Shown: piece by piece, positions 42,204 through 57,200 of the stretch
Numbering within the stretch: position 1 is the first letter of the stretch
Layout of the letters: each line of letters begins with the position of its first letter
Source of the DNA: Clostridia bacterium
GTDB taxonomy: Bacteria; Bacillota; Clostridia; Christensenellales; Borkfalkiaceae
Direction: 5' to 3'
Length of the DNA: 64,000 nucleotides
NCBI GenBank assembly: GCA_017399185.1
Contig: JAFQEA010000003.1
Span: forward strand, 62,001-126,000
The notes under the pieces: generated by a model
What the model saw: only the letters and a program-made list of their open reading frames with translations
The model's database searches: none
Told to the model about the DNA's origin: nothing
Program-made: the position numbers and the translations under genes

Positions 42204-45200
42204 ATGGGAAACTTTTTCAGAAGAATGACAGCATTCATACTCGGAATAGTTTTTACGATTACTTCGTTAGTCGGCGGTGTCGTCGGCGGTGCGTACTACG
42301 CATACAAGAACGTAAATCCTATCGAGGACATTGTTGCACCGGGTAACGGCGATGCAGCAGATGCTCTCGGCGATTTGTATGGTGCATCGATTGAAGAGTT
42401 GCTGAATTTACTTTATGATGCATCTCAATCAACCGACAATGAGTACACCTTTGCAAAGCTGATTGAGGATTACAACCTTGATTTAAGAGCTTTGCTCAAG
42501 ATGATGGGTGTGGACGTATCGGGTGTTGACCAGAACAGCGAGGACTGGAAGGCACTTGAAGCTATACCGATTTTATCCGTATTAACCGGTGATATGCAAC
42601 CGATTCTTGATGCGGTTAAATTGCGTTCGCTTTATATGTTCATACCAAGCCTTATGAGCGGCAAGACCATCGATGATATTTTATCAAAAGAAGCACAAGC
42701 AAAGCTTGGCGACTATACCATCGGTGATTTAATGGCAACGGATGAAAATGGCGAGCTTGGCTTTATTACCGCCATAAAGGGTATGAAGATTGGTGCTCTT
42801 TTACCATCTATATTTGACGCTACATACGATGCCGCAAAGCACGAATACGTTTATTCCGTTAAAGAAGAACACGCTTCTTTAGCCGTTTTAAACATTTTGG
42901 GCGACGCTAACATTAAAGGCTTGTTAGACATTATCATGGACGGGTCTGACCCTGTTCAGGAAATTGTCGACGGCGATTTAAGCGCGCTTGGCAGAAAGCA
43001 GATTTCCGAAATTTTAGGAATGATTGCTAAAATTGCCGGCCCAGAAACAGCAGAAAAGCTCACCGCGTACACACGTATGTTCGGTGACACGACTGTTGCT
43101 GAATTATTCGCGCGTAACGAAGAAGGCAAATATGAATTCCAATACGAAGAACTTGTTTCAAACATTGAAATAGGTTACCTTTTAGGTTACGAAAAATCTG
43201 AAGGCGTTTGGGTTGACAAGAACGGTGAAGAAGCTAAAGGCGTTTTAGCACTTTTAGCAAACATCGATATCGGCGAAGTATTAGCAAACTCTGACAGCAC
43301 TATCGAGCTTGTTAACGCAGTCATTGGCGACCTTAACATTAAGACTATCTTTGAAACCATCTCTAAACCGGATGAAAACGGCAAGTACCCAATCTTTATC
43401 GAACGTCTTGGTACGATTACAGTTTCCGACATTTTAGCAGGCGGCACGGAAAACATTGGCGAAACCATCAAAGAAAACTTAAAGCTTGCGCTCGAAGGTT
43501 TAACAATCAACGACGCAATTAACGCTTTCGTTGGTGAAGAAGTTCAAGCAAAGATTGCTGAAATCGAAGTTATCCACGCAATTTTAGATATTGAGCTTTC
43601 AGACCTTATCCGTGACGAATACAAGCTTACCGAAGTTTTAGGTCTTGTAAGAGACGCGCTTGACGAAAACGACGTAACCGTTGGCGAAGTTGCTGATATT
43701 GAAAATGCAGAAGGTCTTCTTGCATTAATCGCAGATTATAAGGTTAAGAACGTTCTTGACGGCGTTATCTTAATTTTAGAAGGCGACGCAACCTTAAGCG
43801 AAATCGTTGACGCGTTTGTCGGTCAATATACCGTTGGCGATATCTTCGGTGCAGTATTTAATTATGAATACGACGCAGTTAAGGATAACTGGGGCAATGC
43901 AAACGGCGAATACGCTGCACCTGCATTAGTTGAGTTATTCAAGACTTCCCTTGGCGATTTTGCTAAACTTATCGACCCGGAAGTTGGCTTCGGTAACCAC
44001 GACGCAATCGACAACGTTAACCTTGGTGACGTTGCTTATACGTTGCTCCAAGCAATCGGTATGGGTAACATCTTGGTTGAATCACACCAAGGCGGCAAGC
44101 TCCATTACGTTGTAAGCCAAGAAATCGGTGAATTTGAACATATGTCATACGTTATACTCGCTTTGGGTATTACTGACATTTTGGAAAATGCAACCAACGC
44201 TGACTGGTGGATTGATCAGGTTGGCGAAATCTACTTGGGCGACATTCTCGTTCACCTTGTCAATAACCTTGACATTTTAGAAGTAAACGCTGAATACGAC
44301 GCAAATAACGTTGAGTGGGACGTTGAAGGTGAATACCTTGTTAACTTCTTCACAAACGCAATGAACACTTCTATTGGCGGCTTATTGGAAGCTATCCTTT
44401 CAGGCGACAGCGACGCTATCCTTGATCAGGTTACCGAAATTTTAGGCCAAACCAATTTAGGTGATATTGCTTATGCTGCTTTAACTATCGCAGGCGTTGA
44501 AGGCATCATCGTTAAAGAAGGCGGTGCTGTACGTGCTGCAAGCGGCAGAAGCGTAAGCGGTTATGCTATGGGCGAAGGCTTGGAAGACTTCGACAATTTA
44601 GCACAACCTATTTTAGGCATCGTTATTAGCGAGCTTATCGTTTCCGCTGGCGACATTGATTGGTGGTTTGACCAACTTGGCGGCATCAGAATCGGTGACT
44701 TTATCGTTTACTTTATTAATAACTATGCAACGGACGTTTCAGTCGTTAAGAACTCAAAGGGCGACTGGAGAGCAACAGGTAACTTTGACGCTATTTTAAG
44801 CAACTTACTCAACGTTACTTTAGACGACATCCGTGACGAAAACAGAATCGCTAACATCAGAAGAATTTTCGGTGAAAATACCGTTGGCGATCTCGTTGAT
44901 CCATTCTTATCTAACCTTCCTGCTGAAATTACAGAAAACGACCTTATCGAAGCAATTTGCGACGTTACAATCAACGAAATCATTGACATCGTTCAATCTG
45001 AAACAGTTGATAGCTTATTGCTTGGCGTAAGCGACTTATTTGACGGTGTTGCAATCCAGGCTATCATGGAACTTGTTGGCCTTGCTGAACCACCGGTTTC
45101 TGTTCTTGAAGTTGTTTATGAAGCATTAATCTCTGACATTATCGACAACGCTGTTGAAGGCACGCTTGTTGAATATTTACTCGGTCTCTCCGATAATATA

Positions 45201-48200
45201 ACACTTGCTCACATTATCGACGACTTTGGATTTATCCCAGAAGATATCAGAAACAACATGTTTGTTGATTCAACACTTGAACTCAGCGCTAAACACATTA
45301 TTGATATCATTAATGGCGATGCAGAAATTTTAGACGTCGTTACAGAATTATATGAAGGCGTAGAATTACAACACATCGTTGACCTTTTCTATCAAGACGA
45401 TCTTGGTATTGCAATCGTTGACAGAATTTTAGAAACAGAAATCAATGCTGTTATCGAAATCGCAACAAGCGACGATATCCCTGGTGCTCTTCTTGAAGAA
45501 TTCGGTGACATTACCGTTCGCGAAGTTGTTGAATCCTTCGTTGAATTACCTGAAATCGCTATCTTGGACAGAGTTGTTGATTTAACCGTTCAAGACATCG
45601 TTGACATCGCAACTGCTGAAGATATCCCTGCAGAACTTTTAGATAAGTTCGGTGACGTTTCCGTTCGCGAAGTCGTTGAATCCTTCGTTAAATTACCGGA
45701 AATCGCTATTTTAGACAGAGTTGTTGATTTAACCGTTCAAGATATCGTTGACATCGCAACTGCTGAAGATATCCCTGCAGAGCTTTTAGATAAGTTCGGC
45801 GACGTTACCGTTCGCGAAGTTGTTGAATCCTTCGTTGAATTACCTGAAATCGCTATCTTAGACAGAGTTGTTGAATTAACCGTTCAAGATATCGTTGATA
45901 TCGCAACTGCTGAAGATATCCCTGCAGAGCTTTTAGATAAGTTCGGTGACATTACCCTTGAAGACGTAGTTACTTCATTCGTTGAAGTTCCTAGCCACGC
46001 AGCACTTGACAAAGTATTAGACACAAGCGTATCTGACATCGTTGAAATCGCAACAAGCGATGATATCGTTGGCGCTCTGTTTGATCAGTTCGGCGACATC
46101 ACCATCGGTGACGTTGTTGGAGACCTCTACCCGGCAGAAGGTAATGCTTTCTTGGAAGCAACCTACGGCATCGGTATTGACGACATCGGCGAAATCGTTG
46201 CAGGCGAAGACGTTCTTACAATCGTTGAAGATATTTACGGCCACGTAACGCTTGATGACGTTGCAAGCGCATTCTTTGAAGTTCCTGAACATGAAGTACT
46301 TGATAAGGTACTCAGCACGAGCGTATCTGATATTATTGATATTGCAACTGCAGAAGACGTTGCAGATGCGTTTGTAGATCATTTCGGCGACATCGAAATC
46401 GGCGACGTAGCAAATGACTTCTACCCAACTAAAGGCAATGCTTTCTTGGAAGCAACCTACGGTATCGGCGTTGAAGAAATCGCTTCAATCTTAAGGGGCG
46501 AACCTATTATCACCGTTTTAGAAAACGCTTATGAAGGCGTTAACATTGAACACGCACTCAATGCGTTCGGTGTTGACGTTGATGCAATTCCTGTTCCTGC
46601 TTTAGAAAAGGTTGCTGATACAGAAATCAACTTCTTATTAGGTCTTACATACAGTGACAATCCTATCGGTGAGCTTCTTTACGAACTCAAAGACATTGAA
46701 ATCGGTGACGTAGCTCAACCATTCTACCCAACATACGGCAATGCTTTCTTAGAAGCAACATACGGCCTTGGCGTTGAAGATCTTTACAACGTATTAACAG
46801 AACAGGATAACGTTTTCACAGTATTAGAAAACGCTTATGAAGGCGTTAACGTTGAACACGCACTCAATGCATTCGGTGTTGACGTTGATGCACTTGGTAT
46901 CACTGCATTAGATAAGGTTGCCGATACAGAAATCAACTTCTTAATCGGTTTAGCTTACAGCGATAACCCTGTTGGCGAGCTTCTTTACGAGCTTGGCGAC
47001 ATCGAAATCGGCGACGTAGCAAATAACTTCTACCCAACATACGGCAATGCTTTCTTGGAAGCAACCTACGGTCTTGGTATTGAAGAGCTTTACAACGTAT
47101 TAACAGCCCAAGAAAACGTTTTCACGGTATTAGAAAACGCTTACGAAGGTGTTAACGTTGAACACGCACTCAATGCATTCGGTGTTGACGTTGATGCACT
47201 TGGTATCACTGCTTTAGACAAGGTTGCTGATACAGAAATCAACTTCTTAATCGGTTTAGCTTACAGCGACAACCCTGTTGGCGAGCTTCTTCACGAGCTT
47301 GGCGACATTGAAATCGGTGACGTAGCTGAAAGCTTCTATCAATCACAAGGCAATGCTTTCTTGGAAGCAACATACGGCCTTGGTATTGAAGAGCTTTACA
47401 ACGTATTAACAGCCCAAGATAACGTTTTCACGGTATTAGAAAACGCTTATGAAGGCGTTAACGTTGAACACGCACTCAATGCATTTGGCGTTGACGTTGA
47501 TGCGCTTGGTATCACTGCTTTAGACAAGGTTGCCGATACGGAAATCAACTTCTTAATCGGTTTAGCTTACAGCGACAACCCTGTTGGTGAATTATTTGCT
47601 GAATTCGGCGACATTGAAATCGGTGACGTAGCTGAAAGCTTCTATCAATCACAAGGCAATGCTTTCTTACAAGCAACCTATGGTATTGGCGTTGAAGAAA
47701 TTGGCGAAATTTTAAGTAGCGAAGACATCGGCGCTTCTATCATTAATATACTTAATAACGCGTACGCGGGCGTTAACGTTGAAGACGCACTTAATGCGTT
47801 CGGCGTTGTTGTTGACGACGTTGCACTCCTTGAAAAGCTTGGCGATACCCAAATCACTTGGATTATCGGTCTTGCTGAAAGCCAAACAATCGTTGATGAT
47901 ATCGTTAAAGAATTCGGCGATATTGAAATCCGCGACGTTGTTGAACCATTTATTGTACTCCCTGAAAACGAAATCATTGACAGAATCGCTGACTTAAGCG
48001 TTCAAGATATCGTTGACATTGCTACAGCAGAAGACGTAGCTCAAGAAGTTTTAGATCAATTTGGCGACATCACTATCCGTGAAGTTGTTGAAAGCTTCGT
48101 TGAACTCCCAGAAAACGCTATCTTAGACAGATTAGTTGACTTAAGCGTTCAAGATATCGTTGCTATTGTTACAGCTGAAGACGTTGCTCAAGAAGTTTTA

Positions 48201-51200
48201 GATCAATTCGGTGATATTACTATTGACGACGTGGTATCTTCATTCATTACAGTTCCTGAAAACGCTGTACTTGAAAAAGTACTTGATACAAGCGTTCAGG
48301 ATATCGTTGACATTGCAACAAGCGACGACATCGCAGGTGCTATCGTTGATCAGTTCGGCGACATCACAGTACGTGACGTTGTTGAAAGCTTCGTTGAACT
48401 CCCAGAAAACGCTATCTTAGATAGAATCGTTGATTTAAGCGTACAAGATATCGTTGATATTGCTACAGCAGAAGATATCCCGGCAGAGCTCTTAGATCAA
48501 TTCGGTGACATTACTCTTGACGACGTAGTATCTTCATTCGTAGAAGTTCCTGAAAACGCAGTACTTGAAAAAGTACTTGATACAAGCGTTCAAGACATCG
48601 TTGATATTGCAACTGCAGAAGACGTAGTTGGCGAAATCGTTGATCAATTCGGCGACATCACAATCCGTGACGTAGCAGAATCCTTCGTTGAACTCCCAGA
48701 AAACGAAATCTTATACAGATTAGTTGACGTAAGCGTTCAAGACATCGTTGACATTGCTACAGCTGAAGATATCCCGGCAGAGCTCTTAGATAAGTTCGGT
48801 GACATTACTCTTGATGACGTAGTATCTTCATTCGTAGATGTTCCTGAAAACGCTGTACTTGAAAAAGTACTTGATACAAGCATTGAAGATATCGTTGATA
48901 TCGCTACAGCTGAAGACGTTGTTGGCGCACTCGTTGACCAATTCGGCGACATCACAATCCGTGACGTTGTTGAAAGCTTCGTAGAAGTTCCGGAAAACGA
49001 AATCATTGACAGATTAGTTGACGTAAGCGTTCAAGATATCGTTGATATTGCTACAGCTGAAGATATCCCGGCAGAGCTCTTAGATAAGTTTGGTGATATT
49101 ACTCTTGACGACGTAGTATCTTCATTCATAGTAGTTCCTGAAAACGCTGCACTTGAAAAATTACTTGATACAAGCGTTCAGGATATCGTTGACATTGCAA
49201 CAAGCGACGACATCGCAGGTGCTATTGTTGAAGAATTCGGTGACATCACAGTACGTGACGTTGTTGAATCCTTCGTTGAACTCCCAGAAAACGAAATCAT
49301 TGACAGATTAGTTGACTTAAGCGTTCAAGACATCGTTGATATTGCTACAGCAGAAGATATCCCGGCAGAGCTCTTAGATAAGTTTGGTGATATTACTCTT
49401 GACGACGTAGTATCTTCATTCGTAGATGTTCCTGAAAACGCAGTACTTGAAAAAGTACTTGATACAAGCATTGAAGATATCGTAGAAATCGCTACAAGCG
49501 ACGATATCCCAGGCGCACTCGTTGACCAATTCGGTGACATCACAGTTCGTGACGTTGTTGAAAGCTTCGTAGAAGTTCCGGAAAACGAAATCTTAGATAG
49601 AATCGTAGACTTAAGCGTACAAGACATCGTAGATATTGCAACAGCAGAAGACGTTGTTGACGAACTCTTAGCACAATTCGGTGACATCACAGTACGTGAC
49701 GTTGTTGAAAGCTTCGTAGAAGTTCCAGAAAACGAAATCTTAGACAGAATCGTAGACTTAAGCGTACAAGATATCGTTGACATTGCTACTGCAGAAGACG
49801 TTGTTGACGAACTCTTAACACAATTTGGCGACATCACAATCCGTGAAGTTGTAGAATCATTCGTAGAAGTTCCTGCAAATGCAGTTCTTGATAGAATCGT
49901 TGACTTAAGCGTACAAGATATCGTAGATATCGCTACAGCTGAAGACGTTGCTCAAGCAGTTTTAGATCAATTTGGCGACATCACTATCCGTGAAGTTGTT
50001 GAATCATTCGTAGAAGTTCCTGCAAACGTAGTTCTTGACAGAATCGTAGACTTAAGCGTTCAAGACATCGTTGATATCGCTACAGCTGAAGACGTTGTTG
50101 GTGAAATCGTTGAATTATTCGCTGACATCACTATCCGTGACGTTGTTGAATCATTCGTAGAAGTTCCTGCAAATGCAGTTCTTGACAGAATCGTTGATTT
50201 AAGTGTTCAAGATATCGTTGATATCGCTACAGCTGAAGACGTTGCTCAAGCAGTTTTAGATCAATTCGGTGACATCACAGTTCGTGACGTTGTTGAATCA
50301 TTCGTAGAAGTTCCTGCAAATGCAGTTCTCGATAGAATCGTTGACTTAAGTGTTCAAGACATCGTAGATATTGCTACTGCAGAAGACGTTGTTGACGAAC
50401 TTTTAGCACAATTTGGCGACATCACAGTACGTGACGTAGTTGAAAGCTTCGTAGAAGTTCCAGAAAACGTAGTTCTTGACAGAATCGTAGATTTAAGCGT
50501 ACAAGATATCGTTGACATCGCTACAGCTGAAGACGTAGCTCAAGCAGTTTTAGATCAATTTGGCGACATCACAATCCGTGAGGTTGTTGAATCATTCGTA
50601 GAAGTTCCTGCAAACGTAGTTCTTGACAGAATCGTTGACTTAAGTGTTCAAGACATCGTTGACATTGCAACAAGCGACGATATCCCAGGCGCACTCGTTG
50701 AAAAATTCGGTGACATTACACTTAACGACGTAGTATCTTCATTTGTTACAGTTCCTGAAAACGCTGCACTTGAAAAAGTACTTGATACAAGCGTTGAAGA
50801 CATTGTTACAATCGCAACAAGCGACGATATCCCAGGCGCACTCGTTGAAAAATACGGTGATATTACCATCGGTGACATTGTTGAAGATCTCTACCCGGCA
50901 GAAGGTAATGCATTCTTAGAAGCAACTTACTCAATCGGTGTTCAAACTGTTGTTGACGCTATTGAAGGCGATCCAATCGCAGTATTTGAAGGTATTTACA
51001 CAGGCGTTCAAATTGCAGATGCAATCAGTGCGTTTGACGTAGAAGTACCTAGCCATGCAGCACTTGATAAAGTACTTGATACAGATATTGGCGCTCTCAT
51101 CGGTTTAGCTGATAGCGAAGATATCGTTTCAGACGTTATTGCATTATTTGAAGACATTACTATCGGTGACGTTATTTCTGAATTCGTTCCTACAAAGGAC

Positions 51201-54200
51201 AATGAATTCATGGTAACAACACAATCACTCAGCATTGGTCAGATTTATGACATCGCAACAAAAGAAACTGCAGCTGAAATAGTTCAAGCAATTGCTGACG
51301 TTTACGACGGCTTAACAGTTAACGGTATCCTTTCATACTTCGTAGAAGTTGAACCGGAAAGCGCAGCAATCAACAAAGTACTTTCACTTGACATCAGTGA
51401 AGTTTTAACAGAGCTTGCTACAAATAACTTCTCACTTGCAGACGACGGTTACACATTAACCTACGTTATGGAAGTTTGGGAAGCAACAACCGATACCGAA
51501 AAGGCAATCGTATTTGCAACCGCAGGTGTTGTTGGCGTAGTAATGTACTTTGCTGCAAATGAAACCTTAGGCACAATCATTGACAGTGTTTGTGGCGAAG
51601 GCGCAACTTGGGGCGGCGCATTTGACGGTGCTATCTCTACAGCACTCGGCTATAGCTTAGTTGGTGAAGCTTACGAAAACAGCATTGGCTTTAACGGTAT
51701 TGTTTCAACCTTCTTAGGCGAAGGCATAAGAGAAACCTTAACAACAGGTTACCCATTTGCTGACACATATAAATATAACATTACGTTAGGTAACTTACTC
51801 GCTGCTTACGATCAAGTGGTAATCACTATCGAAGAAGCAATCGGTATGGATATTGCTTTAGTTGAAGGCGAATACTTCCTTGACAATGAATTCGTTAATA
51901 TCACAAAAGATATTCTCAACGTTTCACTTGGTGAAGTACTCGACGCTGAAGATGCAGGCAAGTATCTTGTTGATTTGATTTCAGACAACAATATCGGTGA
52001 CTTAACAGCTTACTTCTTCAACAAGGTTGCAGAAGACGAGTTCACAGCAATCCGCGACGGCATTACCAGATGGATTGTTTTAGGTGGAAATGCACAAGCT
52101 GCTAGTTTAGTACAAAGAACACTCAACGTAACATTAGAACAATTATTCAAGCTCAACAAAGAAACCGCAATCGAACTTGCTAAAGAAATCCTTGGCGAAG
52201 CAACTGTTGGCGACATGCTCGAAGCGTTCGGCGTTGAAGATAACACAGACGTTGTTGCAGTTCAACAGCTTCTCGATACAAGATTAGCATTTGCGTTCGA
52301 CGTTATCGAAAGCGAAGACAAGTTAGATACAGTTCTTGTTGAATTCTCTGACATCACACTCGGTTCAATCCTTAACGGCTTCTATGCAGCTGAAGGTAAT
52401 GCGTTCATGAACGCAACATACTCACTCGGCGTTGCAACGGTTAAAGAAGTTGTTGACGGTGCAGACTTTATCACAGTTTTAGAAACCGCTTATGCAGGCG
52501 TTGATTTAGAATCAATCCTTAATGCAGCAGGCGTACAAGACAATACTGAAATCAAGCTTGTTGAAAAACTCCTTGATACACCTGTAAACTTCTTCTTCGG
52601 TTTAACACACACAGAAGACGTTCAAGGTTATATCTTCACAGAATTTAACGACATCGAAATCGGTGACGTTGCAGAAAAATTCTTACCGGCAAGTGGCAAT
52701 AACTTCTTAACGGCAACCTACGGTTTAGGCGTTGCAGAAGTTGAACAAATCATTAACGACGCTGACGTTGTTGAATTACTCAAGGCTGCTTACGCAGGCG
52801 TTGACGTTGAAGACGTTGTAGGCGCATTTGGCGTTCAGGATACAACAGGTATCCCGGCACTTAGCAAGGTACTTGATACTGAACTTAACTTCTTCTTCGA
52901 CTTAGCAAACAGCGAAAAACCGGTTGATACGTTATTCAATGAATTTGGCGACATCGAAATCGGCGACGTAGCTGAAGCATTCTTACTCTCAAACGGCAAC
53001 CCATTCTTAGTAGCAACTTATAGCTTCGGTCTTGCTGAAGTTAAACAGATTGTTGACGGTGCTGATGCTGTTGAAGTTTTAGAAGGCGTTTACGCAGACG
53101 TTGTACTTTCAGACATCGTTGACGTATTCGGCGCACAAGTTCCTGAAATCAAAGCACTCGATAAAGTACTCGATACAGAAATCAACTTCTTCTTAGGCTT
53201 GATTGGCAATGAAGACGTTGCAGGCGCACTCGTTAAAGAATTTGGCGACATCGAACTCGGTGACGCACTCGAAACCGTTTACCCATCAACAGGTAAGGTA
53301 TTCGTTAAATTAACTTACACAATCAGCGTTGAAGACGTTGCAAATATGGTAAGCGGCGACGTTGAAGTACTTGACTTCGTTACTGACTTATACGCAGGCG
53401 TTGACCTTAACGACGTAGTTGAAGCATTTGGTGTTGAAGCACCTGAACACGCTTTACTTGCTAAGGTACTCGATACAGAAATCAACGACGTTATCGCTAT
53501 CGCAACAGCTGACAACGTTGCTAATGCACTCTTCGAAGAATTCGGCGACATTGAAATCGGCGACGTAGCTGAAGATCTCTACCCGGCACAAGGCAATAAG
53601 TTCTTAACAGCAACTTACGGCTTCGGTGTTGAAGAAGTTGGCAAGCTCGTTAACGGCGAAAACGCTGTAGAAGTAGTTAAGGCTGTTTACGAAGGCGTAG
53701 AACTTAACGACGTTCTTGCAGCAGTTAAGGTTACTGCACCAAAGAATGACGCACTTGAAAAAGTACTCGACACTGAAATCAATGCAATCATTGATATCGC
53801 TACAGCAGACAACGTAGTTGACGCAATCTTCGCAGAATTTGGCGACATTACGTTATATGATGCACTTGACGATATTTACGCAGCAGAAGGTAATGCATTC
53901 TTAGACGCAACTTACACAATCAGCGTTGCTCATATCGGTCAGGTTGTTAACGGCGCAGATCCAATCGCATTACTCGAAGGTATTTACGAAGGCGTTGAAA
54001 TCAGCGACGTACTCGATATCTATGGCGTAACAAACGACACAGACTTCGTAGTAATTGATAAGGTACTCGATACCCCAATCAACTTCTTCTTAGGCTTAAC
54101 ACATACAAACGATATTGCCGATGAATTCTTCATGGAATTTGGTGACATCGAACTTGGCGACGCGTTAAGAAATGTTTACCCAACAGAAGGTAATAAGTTC

Positions 54201-57200
54201 TTAAAGGCAACCTATGACTTTGGTGTAGCTGAAGTTGAACAAATCGTTGACGGCGCAAACGCTGTAGAAGTAATTAAGGCTGTTTACGCAGGCGTTGAAC
54301 TTAACGACGTAATCGGTGCTGTTGGTATTTTAGACACAACAGGTAACGCAGCACTTGCTGACGTACTCGATACAGAAGTTAACTTCTTCTTAGGCTTGAT
54401 TGGCAATGAAGACGTTAAAGGCGAACTTATTGGTGAATTTGGCGACATCGAACTCGGTGACGCACTCGAAACCGTTTACCCATCAACAGGTAAGGTATTC
54501 GTTAAGTTAACTTACACAATCAGCGTTGAAGACGTTGTAAATATGGCAAGCGGCGACGTTGAAGTACTTGACTTCGTTACTGACTTATACGCAGGCGTTG
54601 ACCTTAACGACGTAGTTGAAGCATTTGGTGTTGAAGCACCTGAACACGCTTTACTTGATAAGGTACTCGATACAGAAATCAACTTCTTCTTAGGCTTGAT
54701 TGACAATAACGACGTTGTAGTCGCACTCGTTGACCAATTCGGCGACATTACAATTGGCGACGCTATCTCTGAATTCGTTCCTACAAAGGGCAATGAATTC
54801 ATGGTAACGACACAAAACATCAGCATCGCTCAGATTTACGACGTTGCAACAAAGAAACCTGCAACTCAACTCGTTCAAGAAATTGCAAACATCTATGACG
54901 GCTTAACAATTAACGGCATCGTTTCTTACTTCACAACAGTCGAAGTTGAAAGTGCATTTGTTAATAAGGTTCTCTCATTTGATATCAGCGAACTCTTGAC
55001 AGAACTTGCTACAAACAACTTCTCACTTGCAAACGATGGTTACACCTTAACCTTCGCTAAGGAAGCTTGGGAAGCAACAAACGACACAGAAAAGGCAATC
55101 GCAATTGCAGCTGTTGGCGTTGTTGGCGTAGTAATGTACTTCGTTGCAAACGATACTTTAGGCAACATCGTTGATGAAATCTGCGGTGTAGGCGCAACTT
55201 GGGGCGACGTATTCGACGGTGCTATCTCTAAAGCACTTGGCTACAGCTTAGTAGGCGAAGCTTATGAAAACAGCATTGGCTTCAACGGCTTAGTTTCAAC
55301 CTTCTTAGGCGAATACGTAAGAACAACCTTAACAACAGGTTACCCATTTGCTGACACATACAAATACGAAATCACGTTAGGCAACTTACTCTCTGCTTAC
55401 GACAAGGTAGTTATCGCTATCGAAGAAGCAATCGGTATGGATATTGCATTAGTTGAAGGCGACTTAGTAATTGCAAACGAATTCGTTAACATTACAAGAG
55501 ACGTTCTCAATGTTTCACTTGGTGAAGTACTCGACGCTAAAGATGCAGGCAAGTATCTTGTTGATTTGATTTCAGACAACAATATCGGCGACTTAACAGC
55601 TTACTTCTTCAACAAGGTTGCAGAAGGCAAGTTCACAGCAATCCGCGACGGCATTACCAGATGGATTGTTTTAGGTGGAAATGCACAAGCTGCTGGTTTA
55701 GTACAAAGAACACTCAACGTAACGTTAGAACAATTATTCAAGCTCAACAAAGAAACCGCAATCGAACTTGCTAAAGAAATCCTTGGTGAAGCAACTGTTG
55801 GCGACATGCTCGCAGCGTTCGGCGTTGAAGACAACACAGACGTTGTTGCAGTTCAACAGCTTCTCGATACAAGATTAACATTTGCGTTCGACGTTATCGA
55901 AAGCGAAGACAAGTTAGATACAGTTCTTGTTGAATTCTCTGACATCACACTCGGTTCAATCCTTAACGGCTTCTATGCAGCTGAAGAAAATGCGTTCATG
56001 AACGCAACATACTCACTCGGCGTTGCAACGATTAAAGAAGTTGTTGACGGTGCGAAATTCATCACAGTTTTAGAAGCTGCTTACGCAGGCGTTGATTTAG
56101 AATCAATCCTTAATGCAGCAGGCGTACAAGACAAGACGGGCGTTAAGGCTGTAGAAAAGATTCTTGATACAGAAGTTAACTTCTTCTTAGGCTTAATCGG
56201 TAATAAAGACGTTGCTAATGAATTCCTTGAAGAATTTGGCGACATTGAACTTGGCGACGTACTCGAAACTGTTTACCCATCAACAGGTAAGTTATTCATT
56301 AAGTTAACTTACACAATCGGCGTTAAAGACGTTGTAACGATGATTAAGGGTGATGCAGTTGCATTTGTTACTGACTTGTACACAGGCGTTGAACTTAACG
56401 ACGTACTCGAAGCGTTCGGTGTTGAAGCACCTGAAAACGCAGCACTTGACAAGGTACTCGATACAGAAATCAACTTCTTCTTCGGTCTTATTGATTCAAA
56501 TAACGTTAAGAGCGATATTTACAGAGAATTTATTGATATCGAACTTGGCGATGCAATCGAACAATACTTACCAACCAACCGTAACGAATTCTTAGAAGCA
56601 ACCTACGGTATCGGCGTAGAAGAAGCAGGCAAAGTATTAAAGGGTGAAAGCGTTGTAGCTATCCTTATGGATGCTTACGAAGGCGTTGACCTTGACGACG
56701 TAATCCGCGCTGCAGGTATCCAAGACACAACTGGTATTCCAGTAGTTGCAAAAGTACTTGATACAGAAATTAACTTCTTCTTAGGCTTAATCGGTAATAA
56801 TGAAGCAGGTAAAGAAATCGTTGAAGAATTCGGCGACGTCGAACTTGGTGACGTACTTGAAAAAGTTTACCCATCAAACGGTAAGGTATTCTTAGAATTA
56901 ACTTACTCAATCGGTGTAAACGACGTTGCAAGCATCGTTAATAATGAAATTAGCGTAGCTGCCTTTGCGAATATCTTATACGCAGGCGTTGAAGTTAAAC
57001 ACGTACTCGAGGCGTTTAAGGTTACTGCACCTAAGAATGACGCACTTGAAAAAGTACTCGATACCAAGCTCACAGCTATTATTGATATCGCTACAGCAGG
57101 CAGCAACGTAGTTGACGCAATCTTCGCAGAATTTGGCGACATTACGTTATACGATGCACTTGACGATATTTACGCAGCAGAAGGCAATGCATTCTTAGAT

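Noticed and set aside
45450..50801. CRISPR-like or satellite array
   Set aside because: The direct repeats are 147 bp, contiguous without spacers, diverged mainly at third positions and lie inside one coding frame.
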